Below the pieces are notes generated by a model that was not told the DNA's origin, ran no database searches, and saw nothing but the letters and a program-made list of their open reading frames with translations. The position numbers and the translations under genes were made by a program. A DNA stretch of 64,000 nt from an uncultured Pelagibacteraceae bacterium (GTDB taxonomy: Bacteria; Pseudomonadota; Alphaproteobacteria; Pelagibacterales; Pelagibacteraceae), in the NCBI GenBank assembly GCA_902613545.1, contig CACMHW010000001.1:26001-90000 (forward strand), given 5' to 3'. Shown one piece after another: positions 24,863 to 34,330 of this stretch. How positions within the stretch are numbered: the stretch's first letter is position 1; every line of letters starts with the position of its first letter.

Positions 24863-25846
24863 TTAAATTATGTATTGATTGTTATTTGAACTTTTATTTT
24901 TCTTAAACCATTCTATTGTTTTTTTTAGTCCATCTGATAATTCTGTCTTAGGTTTCCAATTAATTAATCTTTTGATTTTTCTATTGTCGCATTGAAGTCT
25001 GCTTACTTCACTTAATTTTGGTCTTTTTCTCAAACTGTTAACTTTTATTGATTTTTTATATTTTGATAATTTTAAAATTTCATTACAAAGAGTTTTTATT
25101 GATATCTTTTTATTTGTTCCTACATTTACTACATCTCCAAAAATTTTTTTACTTTTCATTATTTTAATAAACGCATCAACCGTATCCTCTACATAATTAA
25201 AATCTCTACAAGGATCTAAATTACCTAGAGAAATTATTTTATTTTTATTAATTACTTGATTTATGATAGTAGGAATTATCGCTCTCTCAGATTGCCTTGG
25301 ACCATAAACATTAAAAGGTCTAATTATTTTTACAGGAGTGTTAAAGCTTTTAAAATAACTAAAAGCTAATTGATCTGCAGCAGCTTTAGACGCTGCATAC
25401 GGAGATTGACTATTAATTGGATGTTCTTCATCAATAGGTAAATATTGTGCAGATCCATAAACTTCACTCGTGGAAGTTATAATAATATTTTTACATTTTG
25501 TTTGCCTAGAGGCTTCTAAAATATTATATGTGCCCTCTAAATTTGTTTTAATATAAGCCTGTGGAGAGTAATATGAATAAGGTATTCCTATTAAAGCAGC
25601 TAAGTGAAAAACGGTACTACAACCTCTCATTGCAAACAAAACAGAGTCAAAATCTCTTATGTCACCTAACAAAAATCTACAATTATTTTTTTTAGTTTTT
25701 CTCAATTCATTTAACCAAAAAAAATCATTATTAGAATTGTATCTATCGAAAGCAACTACATGATATCCTTGATTTAATAATTTTTCTGTTAAATGAGAGC
25801 CAATAAATCCAGCAGCGCCTGTAACTAAAATCTTATTTTTTGTCAT
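24863..25846 (-). CDS. legB: NAD-dependent 4,6-dehydratase, LegB family
   Basis: 327 aa extended SDR. ILVTGAAGFIGSHLTEKLL is the NAD motif, STSEVYGSAQYLPIDEEHP and the YAASKAAAD active-site helix with RPFNVYGPRQSERAIIPTII match the LegB branch of nucleotide-GlcNAc 4,6-dehydratases. The product is a 4-keto-6-deoxy sugar, the first committed step to legionaminic acid. The rest of the pathway (PtmE, LegG, aminotransferase, CMP synthetase) is on both sides. The start overlaps the preceding unknown gene by 14 nt. Confidence 0.85.
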   Translation of the reverse strand: MTKNKILVTGAAGFIGSHLTEKLLNQGYHVVAFDRYNSNNDFFWLNELRKTKKNNCRFLLGDIRDFDSVLFAMRGCSTVFHLAALIGIPYSYYSPQAYIKTNLEGTYNILEASRQTKCKNIIITSTSEVYGSAQYLPIDEEHPINSQSPYAASKAAADQLAFSYFKSFNTPVKIIRPFNVYGPRQSERAIIPTIINQVINKNKIISLGNLDPCRDFNYVEDTVDAFIKIMKSKKIFGDVVNVGTNKKISIKTLCNEILKLSKYKKSIKVNSLRKRPKLSEVSRLQCDNRKIKRLINWKPKTELSDGLKKTIEWFKKNKSSNNNQYII

Positions 25847-27623
25847 AAATTTTATCTTTGTTATAATTATAAATATAATTATTAATAGTCTTTTCTATTA
25901 CAACATTTGTGCTAAATCCTTCATCATAAAAACTAATTAGGTTACTTACAAAATTTCCTACTCTTTTGCCGCCCTCTCCATCCATGAATGGATCATGTTT
26001 TTCAGGTTCGTTCCATTTACCTAATTCTGGTTCATTTTTATAATTAGTTTTAAAATTTCTAATTTTTTTTATCATCAGACCAAGATCTCTAAAAACAAGC
26101 TTATTTTCACCTACATAGTATAAATCTTTTTCTATATGTTTTAGATTACTATCGTCATATATTACACCTCTGAAGTTTTTATTATTAATCAAACAATGAA
26201 ATAAAGCACCTTGTATATGAGGTGAAATAGAGACAGTAATATTTGCAAAAGATGAATAATGTGATGGCAGCTCATTTCTTTCATTTAGAAAAATACATTG
26301 ATTATTTTTTTCAAGATTTTTTATTTTTTCATACACTTCAGATAAGGGTTTTAAATTATCCTTTTTTTTTGATTTAAATATAAACCCTATTTCGGGATCT
26401 ATTTTGTTTAAACTTAATAACTCTTTAAAAAATTTGTCCATTTTTTCTTTATATATTAATTGCCAAGTATAATTTTTGTTTTCACTAAAAGAGCTATCTA
26501 AAACTAGAATTAAAAATTTAATATTATTTCTTTTTAATTTTGAAATTTTTTCTTTAATTTTTTTTTCTTTCTCTAAATCTATTTTAGGATAGTGGTCGCC
26601 TGTTATAACTATTTTTTTAATCAAGTTTTCTGTTTTAGAAATTCGTCTTGCAGACTCCTCTCCCCATGCAAAAAAAATATCATTAGGATGAAAACCTAAA
26701 AAATCTCCTTCTATTTGAGTAGGATAAGATCTTGTTCCTCCAAAGGAGCAACCATCATTAAGTTGAATAGCTATTTGTCTTAAAATATTTGAGTCTCCAG
26801 ACTCTTCAAAATTAAGATGGACTTTAATATTATTTATTTTAAAAAAATTGTACATGTATTGAATTTTAGACAAAAAAATTAGTGCGTTTTTTTTAAAATA
26901 TTTTTCCTCTCTATTGACTGGTAAATCAGTTAGTTTTTTTCTTATTTCGTCAAATTTTTTATTTTTTTTAAAATTTTTTAAATTATATAAGTTTAAAAAG
27001 TTTATCCCCATATCTTCCAATTTATTGAAGAATTTTTTTTTATTTTTAATTCTTTTTTTTAACCTATAAGAATTTTCTGAGTATATAATTATTTTTTCTG
27101 AAAATTTTTTTTTGTCGTACCAAAAAAAATTACTTCTCTTTTTAAGATCGATATCCTCCAAAAAATTCACTGCAATTTTGTTACCATTTTTTTTGATTTT
27201 ATCTTTGTCTAAACAAAATATATTAGAAAGCAAAGTCAAAAAGTTGTAATTTTTCCATAAAAAATTTGATAAATATTTTCTCAAAATTTTGTAATTTAAC
27301 TTCTCTTTTTTAATGAATGTAAAATTACTAAAATTCTTATTATTTTTTAAAATATTTATTAATTCAAAATTAGTCTCTATAATTTTAATTTTAGATTTTT
27401 CATGTTTTCTTATAAGTAATTTACTTGAAGTTGTAAAAACTTCTTCAAATATCAATTTTTTAAATAGCAATAAAGTGAGTTCTTTAGGAAGTAATTCAGT
27501 TAAAATATGAAATACTTTTGACTTTGAAAAAATTCTAACACCATCCTCAGCAATCTCTAAACTTGTTGGGAATGCTAAAAAACTTAAAAACTGTCCGTTA
27601 TTATCTCTTTTGTCTAAGTACAT
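25833..27623 (-). CDS. Unrecognised large protein inside the legionaminate block
   Basis: 596 aa without a clear family match. It lacks a signal peptide and membrane helices. The N-terminal 250 residues are Lys/Asn/Phe-rich. The C-terminal half contains SFGGTRSYPTQIEGDFL, FFAWGEESARR, IVITGDHYPKID, VSISPHIQGALFHCLI and HDPFMDGEGGKRVGNF, which has the feel of a GT-B or capsule-type surface carbohydrate protein. It is preserved between the amidotransferase genes and legB with tight spacing, suggesting a dedicated step such as transfer of the modified sugar. Confidence 0.45.
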   Translation of the reverse strand: MYLDKRDNNGQFLSFLAFPTSLEIAEDGVRIFSKSKVFHILTELLPKELTLLLFKKLIFEEVFTTSSKLLIRKHEKSKIKIIETNFELINILKNNKNFSNFTFIKKEKLNYKILRKYLSNFLWKNYNFLTLLSNIFCLDKDKIKKNGNKIAVNFLEDIDLKKRSNFFWYDKKKFSEKIIIYSENSYRLKKRIKNKKKFFNKLEDMGINFLNLYNLKNFKKNKKFDEIRKKLTDLPVNREEKYFKKNALIFLSKIQYMYNFFKINNIKVHLNFEESGDSNILRQIAIQLNDGCSFGGTRSYPTQIEGDFLGFHPNDIFFAWGEESARRISKTENLIKKIVITGDHYPKIDLEKEKKIKEKISKLKRNNIKFLILVLDSSFSENKNYTWQLIYKEKMDKFFKELLSLNKIDPEIGFIFKSKKKDNLKPLSEVYEKIKNLEKNNQCIFLNERNELPSHYSSFANITVSISPHIQGALFHCLINNKNFRGVIYDDSNLKHIEKDLYYVGENKLVFRDLGLMIKKIRNFKTNYKNEPELGKWNEPEKHDPFMDGEGGKRVGNFVSNLISFYDEGFSTNVVIEKTINNYIYNYNKDKIYDKK

Positions 27624-28271
27624 TTAGTAAATTTTAAAAAAATTTTTTAAAATTTTTAATCCAGTTTCACCACTTTTTTCTGGATGAAATTGGCACGCAG
27701 ATACATTTTCATCTTGAACAACTGCTGTAACTTTATGACCAAAATAATTGATAAATGCTGTTTCAATTTTTAAGTTAACCAGTTCAGCACGATAAGAGTG
27801 AATAAAATAAACATTCGAAAAATTTTCTATATCTTTTAAAAGATTAAGACTTGAGTTTTCTTGCTTTATATTCAATGAGTGCCAACCAATATTTGGTATA
27901 TCGATTTTTTTATTACTCTCAGCTTTATCAAAATTAGGGATAGGCTTTATCTCTCCTTTAAAAACTGACAAACCCTGGGTCTCATCATGCTCAAAGCTTT
28001 TTTCAAAAAGTAGTTGCATTCCAACACAAACTCCTAAAAAATTTTTATTTGTTTTTTTTATATTTTTTAAGAATTCAAAAAGTTTTTTTTCTTTTATCTT
28101 TTTCATAGAGTAAGGAAAAGATCCGTCACCTGGTAAAATTATATTTTGCGCATTTTCAATTTCATTAATATCTGATGATATAGTTGTATCTATTCCACAA
28201 AATTTTAGGGCACTTCTTAAACTAAAAATGTTACCTATCTCTAAATCTATTATCGTAGCTTTTTTATTCAT
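27624..28271 (-). CDS. hisH: HisH-type glutamine amidotransferase paralogue (WbuY-like)
   Basis: 215 aa class I glutaminase. The nucleophile elbow is FLGVCVGMQLLFE (Cys near residue 82) and the catalytic His-Glu pair is in QFHPEKSG. The oxyanion loop is LPGDGSFPYSM. Next to a HisF paralogue and an N-acetyl sugar amidotransferase it should release ammonia for converting an N-acetyl group to an acetamidino group, not for histidine synthesis. The start overlaps hisF by 4 nt. A true histidine-operon role is unlikely because no other his genes are nearby. Confidence 0.88.
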   Translation of the reverse strand: MNKKATIIDLEIGNIFSLRSALKFCGIDTTISSDINEIENAQNIILPGDGSFPYSMKKIKEKKLFEFLKNIKKTNKNFLGVCVGMQLLFEKSFEHDETQGLSVFKGEIKPIPNFDKAESNKKIDIPNIGWHSLNIKQENSSLNLLKDIENFSNVYFIHSYRAELVNLKIETAFINYFGHKVTAVVQDENVSACQFHPEKSGETGLKILKNFFKIY

Positions 28272-29062
28272 GGTCTATTAATTTGAAATTTATTTTTTTT
28301 TAAAAAATTTTTAATCTCTTTAATTTTCAAATAATTTTTATGTAAGGCTGCGCCTATTGCAAAGCTATAATTATTTGTGTGGAAAAATAATTCATCAATA
28401 TGTTGTATTTTACTTATCCCTCCGCTTACTATTAAAGGAACATTAATTACTTTTTTAATATTTTTAACTAAGTCTATATCTGCTCCTTTTAGAGTTCCAT
28501 CCTTATCTATCGAGGTAAGTAAGATTTCACCAATTCCATGTTTACATGCCTCTCTAGCCCATTCTATAGCGTCCTTTCCAGTTTTTTCTCTTCCATTTTC
28601 TGTGAATACTTCCCATTTTTTTTTTCCAACTTTTTTTGCATCAATAATTAAAACCAAACATTGATTACCAAATCTTAATGAGATTTCTTTTAATATTTTT
28701 GGGTTATTTACAGCCGCGGTATTAATCCCTACTTTATCAGCGCCAGCATTTAAAAAATTTCTTGCATCCTCTACAGTTCTTATTCCTCCGCCAACTGTTA
28801 TTGGTATAAAAACTTTTTCTCCAACTTTTTTAACTAAATCTAATAAATTGTTTCTTCCGTATAATGTTGCTACAGTATCAATGTAAATTAATTCATCTAT
28901 ACCTTCAAAATAATATTTTTCAGCAAACTCAATCGGAGAACCAAGAACTCTTAATCCTTCAAAACTAATACCCTTTATTAAATTAGGGCCTTTAATATCA
29001 AGTCTTGCTATAGTTCTATTTCTTTTAAGATTTTTTATTTTAACTGTTTTCGGAGGTACCAT
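28268..29062 (-). CDS. hisF: HisF-type cyclase paralogue (WbuZ-like)
   Basis: 264 aa TIM barrel. The N-terminal strand reads TIARLDIKGPNLIKGI, a form typical of glycan-locus HisF paralogues rather than the PCLDVKDG of histidine enzymes. Phosphate-binding strands FIPITVGGGIRTVEDA and PLIVSGGISKIQHI are present and LTSIDKDGT gives the second catalytic Asp. It should tunnel ammonia from the HisH partner to the sugar amidotransferase. Its start overlaps that gene by 28 nt. Confidence 0.87.
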   Translation of the reverse strand: MVPPKTVKIKNLKRNRTIARLDIKGPNLIKGISFEGLRVLGSPIEFAEKYYFEGIDELIYIDTVATLYGRNNLLDLVKKVGEKVFIPITVGGGIRTVEDARNFLNAGADKVGINTAAVNNPKILKEISLRFGNQCLVLIIDAKKVGKKKWEVFTENGREKTGKDAIEWAREACKHGIGEILLTSIDKDGTLKGADIDLVKNIKKVINVPLIVSGGISKIQHIDELFFHTNNYSFAIGAALHKNYLKIKEIKNFLKKNKFQINRP

Positions 29063-30345
29063 TTGTTATTTTCAAAAAACCATAGATGAGGTGATCTAAA
29101 AGTGTTACAAAGATTATTAAAATAGGTTTCATCTAAAATAGGCTCTTCAAACATTTTACTTGCTTGGGGAAATTCTTTTTTATTGATACTTAAATATTCT
29201 AATAATTCATTTAAAAATCTTTTTGGATATTCTCCATCAAATTTTTTAACAAGCGCTACTCCCTCTTCTCTATTTATATCTCCTGATCTAATTTCTTGTG
29301 AGGCATCATATGTTGCTCTTCCAACTCCAAACTTCATAAATGTTGTGTAATAATGCAGATCATCGACTTTATCATCGATACTATTATACTTCGAGTAAGT
29401 CCCAGAAGTTCTTTCAGGAGATGCCTCAAAATCTGCATGTTCAACAGAATAATAATAACAGCTTTGAGGATGCCATTTTAGATAGTATCCAAGATAGTGA
29501 AAATCGACTTTAAAATTTTTTAATATATTTTTGTTTTCAGGTACATAAGATCTTAAATCGCTTTTATTGACGCCAAAAAAATCAATTAAATCTTTTATCT
29601 TCACTCCGCCAAGCACCAGATTTAAATATTCCTCGTCAGTAGAAAATAAACTTTCATTAACTTTTGATGTCGACGCTTCAGCAATTGGATTTCCATATTC
29701 AACCTCGGACTCACCATAAAAAATAAGTGGTATTTGATACATTTTTGCTATTTTCACTGCTAACGTTTTTTGTCCCAAAATAAATGGTTGAAATGGATGC
29801 AATAAATTTTCTAGTGCTAATCTAGTCAATAATCTATGTGTTTTTCCATTTGGGGTAAATAAAATGTTATCAGATCCAGTCTTAATCCAATTTTGAAAAT
29901 TTTTATATCCCCAATTTGTATATAAACTAGGTGACCAAGTAATTGTAAGTGGATTCATATTATACTTGTTTTTTAAAATATGAGATGCGTAAATACTATC
30001 TTTACCTCCAGACCCTGGGACGACACAATCATATGAACCATCATTTTTTCTAAATCTATCGCATAACTCTTTTAATTTTTTTTCTCGTTCAATCCATTTG
30101 ATTTCTTTTTTTTTATCAGCAAATAAACATGCATCACATATCCCATCTTTGTTAAAGTGAAGTGTTTTTTTTTGTTCATGAATTGAGTTTTTGAATTCTA
30201 CTGTAGAAGTTGGACGCTGATTACTCTGAACGCATTTTTTGCAATAAATAACCTCTTTTGGTAAGCCGTATTTTACCATGGGATTATTAATTCCATTTTT
30301 GAAAATTGAATAGTCAATTTTTTTTGGTTTTTTAATAATTTCCAT
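29035..30345 (-). CDS. N-acetyl sugar amidotransferase (WbuX/PseA/LegA type)
   Basis: 436 aa. A zinc-ribbon-like N-terminal part (YCKKCVQSNQRP, then GICDACLFA) precedes an ATP PP-loop PGSGGKDSIYASHIL. The FYGESEVEYGNP segment and a C-terminal SPERTSGTYSKY match this family. The enzyme activates the sugar N-acetyl group with ATP and accepts ammonia from the HisH/HisF pair, giving an acetamidino sugar. It lies between the B12 radical SAM gene and hisF. In a legionaminic/pseudaminic-type locus the likely product is an acetamidino nonulosonate precursor. Confidence 0.87.
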   Translation of the reverse strand: MEIIKKPKKIDYSIFKNGINNPMVKYGLPKEVIYCKKCVQSNQRPTSTVEFKNSIHEQKKTLHFNKDGICDACLFADKKKEIKWIEREKKLKELCDRFRKNDGSYDCVVPGSGGKDSIYASHILKNKYNMNPLTITWSPSLYTNWGYKNFQNWIKTGSDNILFTPNGKTHRLLTRLALENLLHPFQPFILGQKTLAVKIAKMYQIPLIFYGESEVEYGNPIAEASTSKVNESLFSTDEEYLNLVLGGVKIKDLIDFFGVNKSDLRSYVPENKNILKNFKVDFHYLGYYLKWHPQSCYYYSVEHADFEASPERTSGTYSKYNSIDDKVDDLHYYTTFMKFGVGRATYDASQEIRSGDINREEGVALVKKFDGEYPKRFLNELLEYLSINKKEFPQASKMFEEPILDETYFNNLCNTFRSPHLWFFENNKWYLRKQLK

Positions 30346-30378
30346 TAATGTCTAGATCTTTGAAATGAGGTTTTTCTA

Positions 30379-32118
30379 CTAGTGTATTTGATCAGTCGAT
30401 TGTAGATTTTTATCTAAACTTTTCTTTGCCTCGGCTTTTTTTAGTTTAGCTAAATTTTTCTCTAATTTTCGTTTTTCTTTTTTCTTTAAATACTCATCAA
30501 AACAAGCTAAACCCTTTAACTCTGAATTATTTACTTTACTAGTTTTAGAGTTAAATCTGTCTCCATCAGAACTTGTAGCTTCCCAGTTAACCATGCCGTC
30601 CATTATTTCGTTGCCTTGATGAATATTTTGTTTTTGTTTTTTTATATCGCTTGCTGATAACCCTGCCTTACCAAGTGCTCCGTCACCGTGCCTGAATCCT
30701 CTAAAGTTTACGTCTTTATCTTCGTACAATTGAGAGATTTGTTTTAAGGTTCTGTCTCTCTGTTTATTATAATAATTTTTCATAAGTTCTGTATTTGCCC
30801 ATTTTAAGCAATCGTAAAACTCGTCATCCGTTAACTCTGTAAAATTAGTACATATTAAATCTGAGTTTAAATGTTTTCTTTCGTAAAAGTCCTCAGCAGG
30901 GTTATCTTTATCTAAACTACCCATTTCTATTGCATCGTAGTATAAAGGTGAACCTGGGTAAGGAGTTACTGGTCTTATTGTTCTTTTTTGGGCAAAGTCA
31001 TCGTATTCAATTAAAAAATTTACAGCTTTCTTTATTGTCTCTTTATTATCTCCTTTATTGCCAAATATAAAATTCAATCCAGGGCTAATTCCAACTTTTA
31101 AAGTATCTTTAATACCTTGTTCGATTATATCTGGTCTTAGTCCTTTTTTCATATTATTTAGAACTTTTTGGTCCATACTTTCTATTCCGTAATTTATAAA
31201 TACGCACCCTGCATCTTTCATAAGTTGTAAAAGCTCCTCGCTGCAATAGTTAAGTCTACCATTACAAGCCCATTTAACAGGTACGCCTCTTTTAAGAAAT
31301 TCTTTACAAACATTTTCAGTATGTTCAACAGATGACATTAATAAATCATCTTGAAATGCAACATATGTAATACCCCATTTTTTATTTAACATTTCAACTT
31401 CATCCAAAAGATTTTCTGGTGACCGAACCCTGTACCCAGGATCCATTCTGTAACAAAATGTGCATTTAAAAGAGCACCCTCTTGCTGACATCAAAGGAAA
31501 AACAAAATCAGTTGGATTTGAATTCGGCATCCTTTGCATTCTGTAATACTCCATTGGAAAAAGTTCGTACGGTATCGGTGGTAAAGAGTCCAAATCATGA
31601 ATTAGAGGAGCTCTTAGGGTCTTTTTTAATTTACCGTCATTATCAAGCCATGCAGTTCCGGGAACCTCCTCAAGCCAATCGCCAGGCTTGTAACTTCCTG
31701 TTTTTTTCTTTTGAACTTCTAATTCTTCCATCAATTTGCAAACTGTTATTTCACCTTCACCCATACAAACTACATCTGCCCCTGTTTTTTTTATAAAAAA
31801 CTCAGGTTCTGGTGTAGGTCCATAGCCGCCCATCATGAAAAAAGGTCTCTGCTTAGACTGATTAATTGCATTTGATAAAGATAAAACTTTTTTGTATTGA
31901 TAATAACCTGCGATAACACTTAAAACTACTACATCAAATTTGTTTTCGTCTAGATAAGTCCTTAAATGATCATCTGGCCAGTGATGCTTATCCTGACTCC
32001 ATACAGTGATTTCATGACCATCTCTTTTTAAAACAGCTGCGAGAGCGCCAAACCCCATAGGGAAGATATGGTCATATGAACCGTTATCGTAAACTACGAA
32101 TAAAATTTTTTGTGACAT
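30379..32118 (-). CDS. B12-binding domain radical SAM protein
   Basis: 579 aa. The first 130 residues form a cobalamin-binding Rossmann-like domain (FVVYDNGSYDHIFPMGFGALAAVL, then VVCMGEGE). The radical SAM cluster is SARGCSFKCTFCYRM (CxxxCxxC) with YGIESMDQKVLNNMKKGL in the barrel. A lysine-rich C-terminal coiled segment (residues 540-579) is unusual. Class B enzymes methylate or rearrange unreactive carbons with B12. Immediately adjacent to the amidotransferase, PtmE and LegG genes it probably modifies the same sugar. The btuB unit in the same island could supply its cofactor. Confidence 0.85.
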   Translation of the reverse strand: MSQKILFVVYDNGSYDHIFPMGFGALAAVLKRDGHEITVWSQDKHHWPDDHLRTYLDENKFDVVVLSVIAGYYQYKKVLSLSNAINQSKQRPFFMMGGYGPTPEPEFFIKKTGADVVCMGEGEITVCKLMEELEVQKKKTGSYKPGDWLEEVPGTAWLDNDGKLKKTLRAPLIHDLDSLPPIPYELFPMEYYRMQRMPNSNPTDFVFPLMSARGCSFKCTFCYRMDPGYRVRSPENLLDEVEMLNKKWGITYVAFQDDLLMSSVEHTENVCKEFLKRGVPVKWACNGRLNYCSEELLQLMKDAGCVFINYGIESMDQKVLNNMKKGLRPDIIEQGIKDTLKVGISPGLNFIFGNKGDNKETIKKAVNFLIEYDDFAQKRTIRPVTPYPGSPLYYDAIEMGSLDKDNPAEDFYERKHLNSDLICTNFTELTDDEFYDCLKWANTELMKNYYNKQRDRTLKQISQLYEDKDVNFRGFRHGDGALGKAGLSASDIKKQKQNIHQGNEIMDGMVNWEATSSDGDRFNSKTSKVNNSELKGLACFDEYLKKKEKRKLEKNLAKLKKAEAKKSLDKNLQSTDQIH

Positions 32119-32120
32119 CT

Positions 32121-33164
32121 TTATTTATTCATTAATCTATAGGTAGATGGCTCCCCAATGTCAACCCAATCTTTGTCTCTTATAGGGTAAACTGAGACTG
32201 AATATTTTTTCTTAATTGCCAGCTCTATTAGTTGATTCATATGAAAAAGTCGGTTTTTAGGAATTAAATTTAAAATTTTAGGTTTCATTATGTAAAGACC
32301 TGTATTAACAAAATATTTAGATTTTGGCTTTTCTACAATCTTTTTCAATTTCCCATTTTTAGTAATATTACAAATGCCGTAGGGAATTTCATAATTTTTT
32401 GTTGAAACTATTACAGTTAAATCGCTTTTGTTTTTTTGATGAAAATTATACATTTCTGCGAAATTTGCATTTATTAAAATGTCACAATTGCTCAAAAAAA
32501 TATCATTTTTCATTAATTTTTTTTTATGTAAATGTAGTCCACCGACTGTTCCTAATGGTTCTGTTTCTTTTAAAAGTTTTAATTTATAAGTTGGACTCAA
32601 TTCATTAAAAAAAGATTTTAAAAGTAAACTTTTATAATTTACTGAAATAAAAAATTGTTTTGCGCCATAATTTAAAAATCTTTCAATAATATGTTGAATT
32701 ACTGGTTTATCATTAATAGGTAATAACGGTTTAGGAAGAACTTTAGTAAAGGGAGCAAGTCTAGTGCCTTTACCACCTGCCATTATTACAAAATTGAGGT
32801 TTTTAAGAGAATTATTTTGTTTTTCATCTCCAAAAATATTATTCCAAGTTAAATAATTTATTACTAATTTTTTACTATTAAGAACTGGTATTATAGGTAA
32901 AAGACTTTTTCTCATTAAACTCTTTGCTAAATTTAAAGAGAAATTCTTCTCAAACATTACAACTGGTTTTCTTTGATATAAGTTTTTAATTGGGGATTTG
33001 CTAGACATTCCTTTTAAAATTCCACGTCTTATGTCTCCATCATTTAAAGTTCCAAGAAAATATCTTTTCTTGCCAACCACAATTAAACATCTTGAACTTG
33101 TAATTGCTAAAAGTTTCATTGCATCAATTATTTTAGCAGATGAATTTATAAAAATATTTTTCAT
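32121..33164 (-). CDS. ptmE: CBS-domain sugar nucleotidyltransferase (PtmE-like)
   Basis: 347 aa. Residues 1-115 are two CBS motifs (CLIVVGKKRYFLGTLNDGDIRRGI; LPIIPVLNSKK) and the rest is a nucleotidyltransferase with VIMAGGKGTRLAPFTKVLPKPL and a NCDILI metal site. The fusion is that of PtmE, the glucosamine-1-phosphate guanylyltransferase that opens the GDP route to legionaminic acid. Its 5' end overlaps the LegG gene by 4 nt, in keeping with that pathway. Confidence 0.85.
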   Translation of the reverse strand: MKNIFINSSAKIIDAMKLLAITSSRCLIVVGKKRYFLGTLNDGDIRRGILKGMSSKSPIKNLYQRKPVVMFEKNFSLNLAKSLMRKSLLPIIPVLNSKKLVINYLTWNNIFGDEKQNNSLKNLNFVIMAGGKGTRLAPFTKVLPKPLLPINDKPVIQHIIERFLNYGAKQFFISVNYKSLLLKSFFNELSPTYKLKLLKETEPLGTVGGLHLHKKKLMKNDIFLSNCDILINANFAEMYNFHQKNKSDLTVIVSTKNYEIPYGICNITKNGKLKKIVEKPKSKYFVNTGLYIMKPKILNLIPKNRLFHMNQLIELAIKKKYSVSVYPIRDKDWVDIGEPSTYRLMNK

Positions 33165-34321
33165 GTTTTAATAATATCGTAAAAACTTTTTTTTATTAAA
33201 TTTTTAAAATTTAATTTTTCTAAACACCTTATTATTAACTTAGAAGTATTTTTTTTAAAATACGGATTAAAAAATAATTTCTTGTCATTTATTTGTAAAT
33301 TTAATAATTTTTTAATAGCTTTTTTCATTTGGAAGACTTCTATTTTACAATTAAATACTGATTTGGATTGAATTCTTCCTTTTTGTCTATTTCCAAGATT
33401 AATCGTTAATGTTTTTAAACTTGGTGCCTCAATGATGCCACTTGATGAGTTTCCAATAACAATCTTACATAATCTTAAACAGGATAAATAATCTTCTTTA
33501 CCAAAGGATTTTATATAATAAGCGTTTTTATTTTTTTTAACAAAACTTTTGATTGCTTTAATTATATTTTTGTAACCATGGTCAGCATTTGGTGAAGTGA
33601 AAACTAAATTAACATTACTTAAAAATTCAAGAGATTTTAATATTGATTGTATATATTTTTTTTCAGTTCTAGGTTCCAAAGTTACTGGGTGAAAACATAT
33701 CATAATAGTATCTTTTCTTAAGTTAATATTATATTTATCTTTAAAATATTTTTCTTTTTTAAATCTCAAGTTATGAATTTTTTCAATACCAATGGACCCT
33801 ACGTAAAATACGTTTTTTGGATCTTCTCCCATTTGAATAATTCTATTTCGATATTTTTTAGTTGCTGCAAAATGAATATGAGATAATTTTGTTATACTGT
33901 GCCTTATTGCATCATCTATAGCGCCCTCTGTAATCTCACCTCCGTGAATATGAGCGATAGGAAGTCTGTTCAAAGTTGCTGCTATCACAGAAGAAAGAAT
34001 TTCAAACTTATCACCTAAAACTAAAATTAATTCTGGCTTAATTTTTTTGAAAAGACGAGAAAATTTTAAAACTCCATTTGAAAACGTTTTAGCTATATCA
34101 TCTTCAGTGTCCCCTTTTTCTAATATTTTAATTTTTGAATTTACTTTTACTCTATCTGCTATAATCTCTTTAATTGTTTCACCGTGTAAATTACTTAAAT
34201 GAGTTCCAGTCACAGATAAATGACAAGAGAATTTTTTTGATTTACCAATTATCTTGATTAGATTTTTAATAAGACCGTATTCAGAGCGATTGCTAGTTAT
34301 TATGCAAATTTTCTTTTTCAT
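33161..34321 (-). CDS. legG: Hydrolysing nucleotide-sugar 2-epimerase (NeuC/LegG family)
   Basis: 386 aa. TSNRSEYGLIKNLIK, HIHGGEITEGAIDDAIRHS and GNSSSGIIEAPSL are the NeuC/LegG signatures (UDP-binding and catalytic residues of the WecB fold). It removes the nucleotide while inverting C2 to yield the 6-carbon substrate of NeuB/LegI. It is followed directly by PtmE. Two NeuB-type synthases in the window (50 and 54 kb) could use the product. UDP versus GDP preference cannot be read; context favours the GDP route. Confidence 0.88.
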   Translation of the reverse strand: MKKKICIITSNRSEYGLIKNLIKIIGKSKKFSCHLSVTGTHLSNLHGETIKEIIADRVKVNSKIKILEKGDTEDDIAKTFSNGVLKFSRLFKKIKPELILVLGDKFEILSSVIAATLNRLPIAHIHGGEITEGAIDDAIRHSITKLSHIHFAATKKYRNRIIQMGEDPKNVFYVGSIGIEKIHNLRFKKEKYFKDKYNINLRKDTIMICFHPVTLEPRTEKKYIQSILKSLEFLSNVNLVFTSPNADHGYKNIIKAIKSFVKKNKNAYYIKSFGKEDYLSCLRLCKIVIGNSSSGIIEAPSLKTLTINLGNRQKGRIQSKSVFNCKIEVFQMKKAIKKLLNLQINDKKLFFNPYFKKNTSKLIIRCLEKLNFKNLIKKSFYDIIKT

Positions 34322-34330
34322 TTTTAATTG

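Noticed and set aside
27624-29062. hisH/hisF as part of a histidine operon
   Set aside because: No other his genes adjoin; the HisF start motif and the neighbouring amidotransferase fit the glycan amidine type.
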